Shown here: positions 62,683 through 64,000 of the stretch, piece after piece
Numbering within the stretch: position 1 is the stretch's first letter
How the letters are laid out: the number at the start of each line of letters is the position of its first letter
From: Methylocapsa sp. D3K7
Lineage (GTDB): Bacteria; Pseudomonadota; Alphaproteobacteria; Rhizobiales; Beijerinckiaceae
DNA length: 64,000 bases
Assembly: GCF_029855125.1 (NCBI RefSeq)
Contig: NZ_CP123229.1
Location: 3,950,501-4,014,500, forward strand
Direction: 5' to 3'
Position numbers and translations under genes: made by a program
Notes under the pieces: model-generated
Database searches by the model: none
The model's input: only the letters and a program-made list of their open reading frames with translations
What the model was told of the DNA's origin: nothing

Positions 62683-63576
62683 CTAGAGCTTGAGGATCCG
62701 CCTTGGATCGAGGCGGCCGCGAAAAAAATCGGCGAGGCCGAGGAGATTGCCGAGGGCGCGTCCTCGGCGGTCGATCCAAGGCTCCGGCCTGATCGATTTT
62801 ATGATATTTACCAGAACATTACGAACCAATTGAGAGAGAGCCCCACCGCCGCGTGTGGTGCCTTTGCGCCAAAGATAATAGGGATTGGCGATCTGCGAAT
62901 AGCCAAACCGGATCCCGGAGGTGCGGCCTCCTTTGATGCCGAGATGAACACCAGTCATCCGCCGATTCTTGACGATCCGGCCATAGGCTGCAAGCTGGCG
63001 GGAGAAGTCGACGTCCTCCGCCCAGCCATAGAGGGGCAGGTTTTCGTCGAAGCGCAGACCATGCGTGCGGACCGGGTCCAAGCGCACGGCCATGTTGCAG
63101 CCATAGCCGGCATAGTGGTCGGTCAAAGGCAATGCTTCGTCTGACGGAACGAAAGACGCAATAATAGTCCTTGCTTCACCGGCCTGAAGCCCGGGCCCCT
63201 TGATGTCGTCGGCGAGCGTTCTGCCAGTCGCAACCACGACTGATGGATTTGCCGCGAAGCAGGCTTCAAGCTCGGCGAGATAAGTCGGCGCGGCGAAGAA
63301 ATCGTCATCGAAGAACATGACAATATCAAATTGCTGTGCGGCGTCGAGAATTGCATTGCGCTGAGCGGAGGAACCGCGCGAACCTGTGACGACCTTGACG
63401 CCGAAGGGCAGTTTCGGGGTCTGGGACGTATCAAAATCGTCCGCCGCCGCCGGACAAATCAAAACCGCCTCGGGCAACCGTGTTTGACGCGTCAGCTCGA
63501 GCAAGGTTTCCGCGAGAATCACGCGGCGGCCGGCTGTCGCGATTCCCACCGCGATCCTCAATCCTGAGCGCATCAA
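62683..63576 (-). CDS. Glycosyltransferase family 2
   Basis: A 297-residue GT-A enzyme. The N-terminal VGIATAGRRVILAETL and DIVMFFDDDFFAAP carry the nucleotide and metal sites (DDD), and LYGWAEDVDFSRQL gives the acceptor-site ED. The C-terminal tail is basic. It may act early on the lipid carrier because it lies between the GT2/GT4 pair and the divergent GumK-like gene. Its sugar is unknown. Confidence 0.86.
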   Translation of the reverse strand: MMRSGLRIAVGIATAGRRVILAETLLELTRQTRLPEAVLICPAAADDFDTSQTPKLPFGVKVVTGSRGSSAQRNAILDAAQQFDIVMFFDDDFFAAPTYLAELEACFAANPSVVVATGRTLADDIKGPGLQAGEARTIIASFVPSDEALPLTDHYAGYGCNMAVRLDPVRTHGLRFDENLPLYGWAEDVDFSRQLAAYGRIVKNRRMTGVHLGIKGGRTSGIRFGYSQIANPYYLWRKGTTRGGGALSQLVRNVLVNIIKSIRPEPWIDRRGRALGNLLGLADFFRGRLDPRRILKL

Positions 63577-63871
63577 ATCAGCCCGGCTAAAGCTTTAGAG
63601 GATAGGGGGGCTGCGTAGCACCCGCCAGGTGCGGAATCAAGGTTCTCATAGGCGGCATAATTGACACATTTTAAACGCGTTGATGTTGCTTTATAGTGAA
63701 GTTATCTATGCGGCAAAATGGGTTAATGCCGTTGTGTGATATGTCACGGTTGGTGCGGCGCGGCAAAAGAATCATTGACGAGCTATTATAGATGATTATA
63801 GTCAACAATCATCATGCTGGTCTCATGATTTGTCGGTGCGTGAATTCCGGTTCAGGCGGAGGACAAGCAGT
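63577..63871. other. Divergent intergenic region, GT2 / GumK-like gene
   Basis: About 295 bases holding promoters for both directions. A candidate for the plus strand is TTGATG (63680-63685) with TATCTA (63703-63708), 17-base spacer. A strong GGCGGAGGA ribosome-binding site precedes the TTG at 63872. Confidence 0.35.
63791..63813. repeat. Inverted repeat in the divergent EPS promoter region
   Basis: GATGATT (63791-63797) and AATCATC (63807-63813) are perfect 7-base arms around a 9-base centre, about 60 bases before the GumK-like start. It is a plausible operator; no regulator gene is adjacent. Confidence 0.35.
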
Positions 63872-64000
63872 TTGACGGATCGCATTCTCATCATCACGGG
63901 GCACGATTATCGCAGTCCGCGCAGAACGACCATCCATTTCGTAGCCCAGGAACTGGCCAAAACCGCTTCGGTGCGATTTCTCTCGGTCGGCTTTAGCTAT
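63872..64000 (+). CDS. GumK-like glucuronosyltransferase, cut by the right edge
   Basis: The first 43 codons of a gene: MTDRILIITGHDYRSPRRTT, then IHFVAQELAKTASVRFLSVGFSY. The RxPRRxxIHF pattern matches the N-terminus of GumK, the xanthan glucuronosyltransferase (GT70), and its acetan and other EPS relatives. If right, the exopolymer contains glucuronic acid, fitting the Wzc-type kinase and glycosyltransferases on its left. The TTG start at 63872 follows GGCGGAGGA. The rest of the gene is outside the window. Confidence 0.75.
   Translation, partial: MTDRILIITGHDYRSPRRTTIHFVAQELAKTASVRFLSVGFSY

Noticed and set aside
1..64000. CRISPR arrays, rRNA and tRNA genes
   Set aside because: No spaced direct repeats of CRISPR type and no tRNA or rRNA consensus elements were seen by eye; a covariance-model scan would be needed to exclude small RNAs fully.

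Overview
The window reads as chromosomal DNA of an alphaproteobacterium of the order Hyphomicrobiales (Rhizobiales), most like the Beijerinckiaceae group. That placement is an inference from three things: the housekeeping gene order nfuA-tsaB-rimI-miaB-phoH-ybeY-corC-lnt-(HTH)-metK-trmB, families typical of the order (HWE histidine kinase, DUF882, DUF2336, DUF2865, DUF3108, a second RpoH, a SUV3-like helicase), and high GC with long antisense shadow frames. No rRNA, tRNA, CRISPR array or intact insertion sequence was seen.

Layout. 1-8.4 kb: rluB (cut by the left edge), an HWE kinase with a single-domain receiver, tadA, ispH, miaA, an RMD1/YagE-type protein and a DUF882 peptidase-like protein. 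8.8-18.5 kb: glutathione reductase, a small winged-helix gene, class II DAHP synthase, NAD synthetase, a first parS-like site, a frameshifted low-molecular-weight phosphatase, an FkbM methyltransferase, a GT21-type glycosyltransferase and gltX. 18.4-26.9 kb: DUF2865 protein, SUV3-like helicase, GST-like protein, DUF3108 protein, a double-domain protease inhibitor and a KGG stress protein. 27.3-35.2 kb: eutBC, a glycosyltransferase, an aldo/keto reductase, an unusual membrane-domain/adaptor fusion, a SWIB-domain protein and rpoH. 35.5-47.7 kb: the housekeeping operon above, interrupted by a luxR-luxI quorum-sensing pair. 48.4-56.9 kb: a large GT2 glycosyltransferase, a second parS-like site, a zinc-ribbon/deoxyribosyltransferase-like protein, a CitE-like lyase with a MaoC hydratase, DUF2336, Nudix, NAD kinase and a histidine phosphatase. 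56.9-64 kb: an exopolysaccharide cluster with a Wzc/ExoP-type tyrosine kinase, three glycosyltransferases and the start of a GumK-like glucuronosyltransferase.

How the parts work together. Much of the window is translation quality control (RluB, TadA, MiaA, MiaB, TsaB, RimI, TrmB, YbeY) and cofactor supply (NadE, NadK, IspH, MetK). Two perfect GTTTCACGTGAAAC sites 36.45 kb apart are strong candidates for ParB-binding centromeres, which would put the window near the replication origin. Three things look inserted into otherwise conserved blocks: the luxR-luxI pair between lnt and metK, the winged-helix gene between gor and the DAHP synthase, and the zinc-ribbon/NDT-like gene beside the second parS. 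The most interesting are the parS pair with its long shared flanks, the NDT-like candidate defence protein, and the four-helix membrane domain fused to a MacA/HlyD-type adaptor with no transporter next to it.
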